Origin: Nymphaea colorata
Taxonomy: Eukaryota > Streptophyta > Magnoliopsida > Nymphaeales > Nymphaeaceae
Length of the DNA: 64,000 bases
NCBI RefSeq assembly: GCF_008831285.2
Contig: NC_045147.1
Coordinates: forward strand, 11,535,427-11,599,426
Direction: 5' to 3'
A model generated the notes under the pieces. The model was not told the DNA's origin and made no database searches. It was given only the letters and a program-made list of their open reading frames with translations. The translations under genes were made by a program, and so were the position numbers. Of this stretch, positions 62,501 to 64,000 are shown piece after piece. Every line of letters starts with the position of its first letter. The stretch's first letter is position 1.

Positions 62501-63905
62501 TAAGAACCAAATATGATATGTACGCTACAGAAGGGCAATACCCTCAAGGACAGCAAATGTTACAATTGGACCACATTAAGCATGCCTGCCGACATCAATG
62601 TCAAGTAACTATAGGATGCAAGGGAATGCCATCTGGATGAGTTTTGTCTTTTCAAGATAGCCGACACCTAAACCATTTTCTGTAAAGTAAATCATAATTT
62701 ACTACAGATGGACAACACCACCAGCAAAAGAACAAAAGGAAGACATGGATGAGTAAGTACGTCTGCCTATAACCAGAACTTCAACTCCTGGTACAATTTG
62801 TTGGACGTAAATAAGGATTTCCCTTTCACATCAAGAAGGGAATCAGCGTACTGAATTATTTGAAAATAAAACAAGAACAGATGACAGTAAAATATATCAG
62901 CCATTAAGTTCAAGATGCCTACCACTATCATAGAAAGCTCAGAGAAACTCGATACATGTAAAACAGAGAGATCACTAAAGTAATTTGGATGAAACAAATG
63001 CTGCCTTAAATGGTAAAAACTAATTTAAAAACTGTGTCAATTTCTGTATTCTCACTTCGTATTATACTCGAGAGCATGCAAACATTGAAAGGGAGAAACT
63101 ACAATTATGAGGAATCTTCCAACATATGAACCTATGACAAGAGAGAGAAAGAAGACCTAACACCAAGAATCAGTAAATGCTACTACAGAAACCAAACTTT
63201 TGTAAGGTCATAGACTCATACTGATAAAAAAAATTAATGAACTCTTAGAACCAAGAATTATATAAAATTGGAACAGGGTAAAACATTTCCTACGAAATGA
63301 AATAAATAACTTGTTCATACATTTTTCATCTCCTCAATGCCGTCAAACTTCTGGTAGCAGGCAATCCCGCTAATACTCAGCGGTGGCCCTTCGTCTGCAC
63401 CGATCAGTGAGTTTACATTATCAGCAAGCCAATCTCGCACAAGATCTTGAGACAACTGTTCCACCAATAAATCAGTGAATAACCAAAGGAATGAACGGGT
63501 CCAATTTAGAGAGATAGCAAACCTAAAAAAAATCTATGCAATCCTCTCTACCGTATTGTCTGCCAAGCCGAGCTGAATTACACCGTCGGGATTCGTTCGC
63601 TGGTCGTACGGATCCATTGAATGTCTGTCGAGCCCAGCATAGTAAGGCGAATCTGCGGATTTATTGACGGCGATAGCCCGATATGAGACGTAGGCTGGGC
63701 CGGAGGAGCCGCGGGACGAAAGTCTCGAGGACGAAGCCGAGGTCTTCAGCGCCTCAGGCGGCCGGGGAGGCGGCGACGGAGGGCGGGAGCGGTGACGGCG
63801 GAGGTAGAGTTGCAGGAAGTAGAACAGGGCGCAAGGGATGACGGAGCCAAGGAAAAGTCCGCCCCGCCCCTGGACCACGCCCTGCAGCGGCACGATGAGC
63901 CTCAT
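59544..63905 (-). CDS. ACS10/12-like: ACS10/ACS12-like PLP-dependent aminotransferase, 501 aa
   Basis: Exons 63905-63552, 63455-63321, 60647-60487 and 60399-59544, all GT-AG with phases 0, 0 and 2; intron 2 is 2.7 kb and intron 3 about 87 bp. The chosen start is Met at 63905 ([20 protein letters not shown]), as in relatives. An upstream in-frame Met at 63974 directly follows a stop and would add 23 residues. Residues 15-36 form a hydrophobic anchor, unusual for ACC synthases but known in this subfamily, followed by a Pro-rich linker. The fold-type-I enzyme has [14 protein letters not shown] (about 214-227), NPSNPVG (269-275), SDEVFAG (299-305) and [14 protein letters not shown] with the PLP Lys338. 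The C-terminus has EPGWFRCCF. Family knowledge: ACS10 and ACS12 are reported to act as aspartate/aromatic aminotransferases rather than ACC synthases, so it should not be labelled an ethylene-biosynthetic enzyme. Promoter lies mostly beyond the window. Confidence 0.95.
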
Positions 63906-64000
63906 GGCCGTTCTTCCGGAGAGCTCTGGAACCTGCCGCTTGCGCTCGTCTCTCCGGAAGCCTTCCTGTGTCATCTAGGGGACCTCATGGGGGCCTATCG
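63906..64000 (-). other. Leader or N-terminal extension of the aminotransferase gene
   Basis: On the minus strand a stop codon lies directly before an ATG at 63974, which is in frame with the aminotransferase and would add MTQEGFRRDERKRQVPELSG and three more residues. I treat this as leader, because relatives as I recall begin at or close to the inner Met. No transcription start can be seen. Confidence 0.4.

Overview
The window is nuclear DNA from a flowering plant. Genes are split by GT-AG introns of about 80 bp to 3 kb. Intergenic DNA is AT-rich, with long (TA)n tracts, MITE-like and SINE-like insertions and no polycistronic organisation. Every recognised product belongs to a plant family. 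The species cannot be named from this sequence; nothing points to a grass.

Layout from left to right: (1) the 5' end of an Alfin-like PHD gene on the minus strand (exons 1-2 only, 2399-2773). (2) Repeat-bearing DNA, including a tRNA-derived SINE at 4.1 kb. (3) A LITTLE ZIPPER (ZPR) microprotein gene, minus strand, 9780-10151. (4) About 9 kb of repeat-rich DNA: inverted-repeat elements, two long (TA)n tracts and a possible LTR-like piece. (5) A plastid YCF49/DUF2499-type gene, plus strand, 19407-21089. (6) A 14-kb, 13-exon FHA-domain coiled-coil gene, minus strand, 23633-37598. (7) About 7 kb of repeat-rich intergenic DNA. (8) A VTT-domain (SNARE_assoc/TMEM64-like) membrane protein gene, plus strand, 45279-50339. 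(9) An LRR receptor pseudokinase gene, plus strand, 53927-56754. (10) A DUF688-type gene, plus strand, from 57377. (11) An ACS10/ACS12-type PLP-dependent aminotransferase gene, minus strand, 59544-63905, whose promoter lies beyond the window.

For the multi-exon genes I assembled exons by hand from splice consensus and reading phase. All phases close: ZPR 94 aa, DUF2499 197 aa, FHA 927 aa, VTT 296 aa, LRR-RLK 912 aa, ACS10/12-like 501 aa.

The genes do not form one pathway. What links them is conserved gene order. From memory of the Arabidopsis map, ZPR1 and an FHA gene are neighbours (At2g45450-At2g45460). VTT/LRR-RLK (At1g12450-At1g12460) and LRR-RLK/ACS10 (At1g62950-At1g62960) are neighbours on two duplicated segments, so this window appears to carry the undivided ancestral order. 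I found no convincing new biological system. The most unusual features are the intronic tandem duplications, the mobile-element families and the receptor kinase that lacks its catalytic residues.
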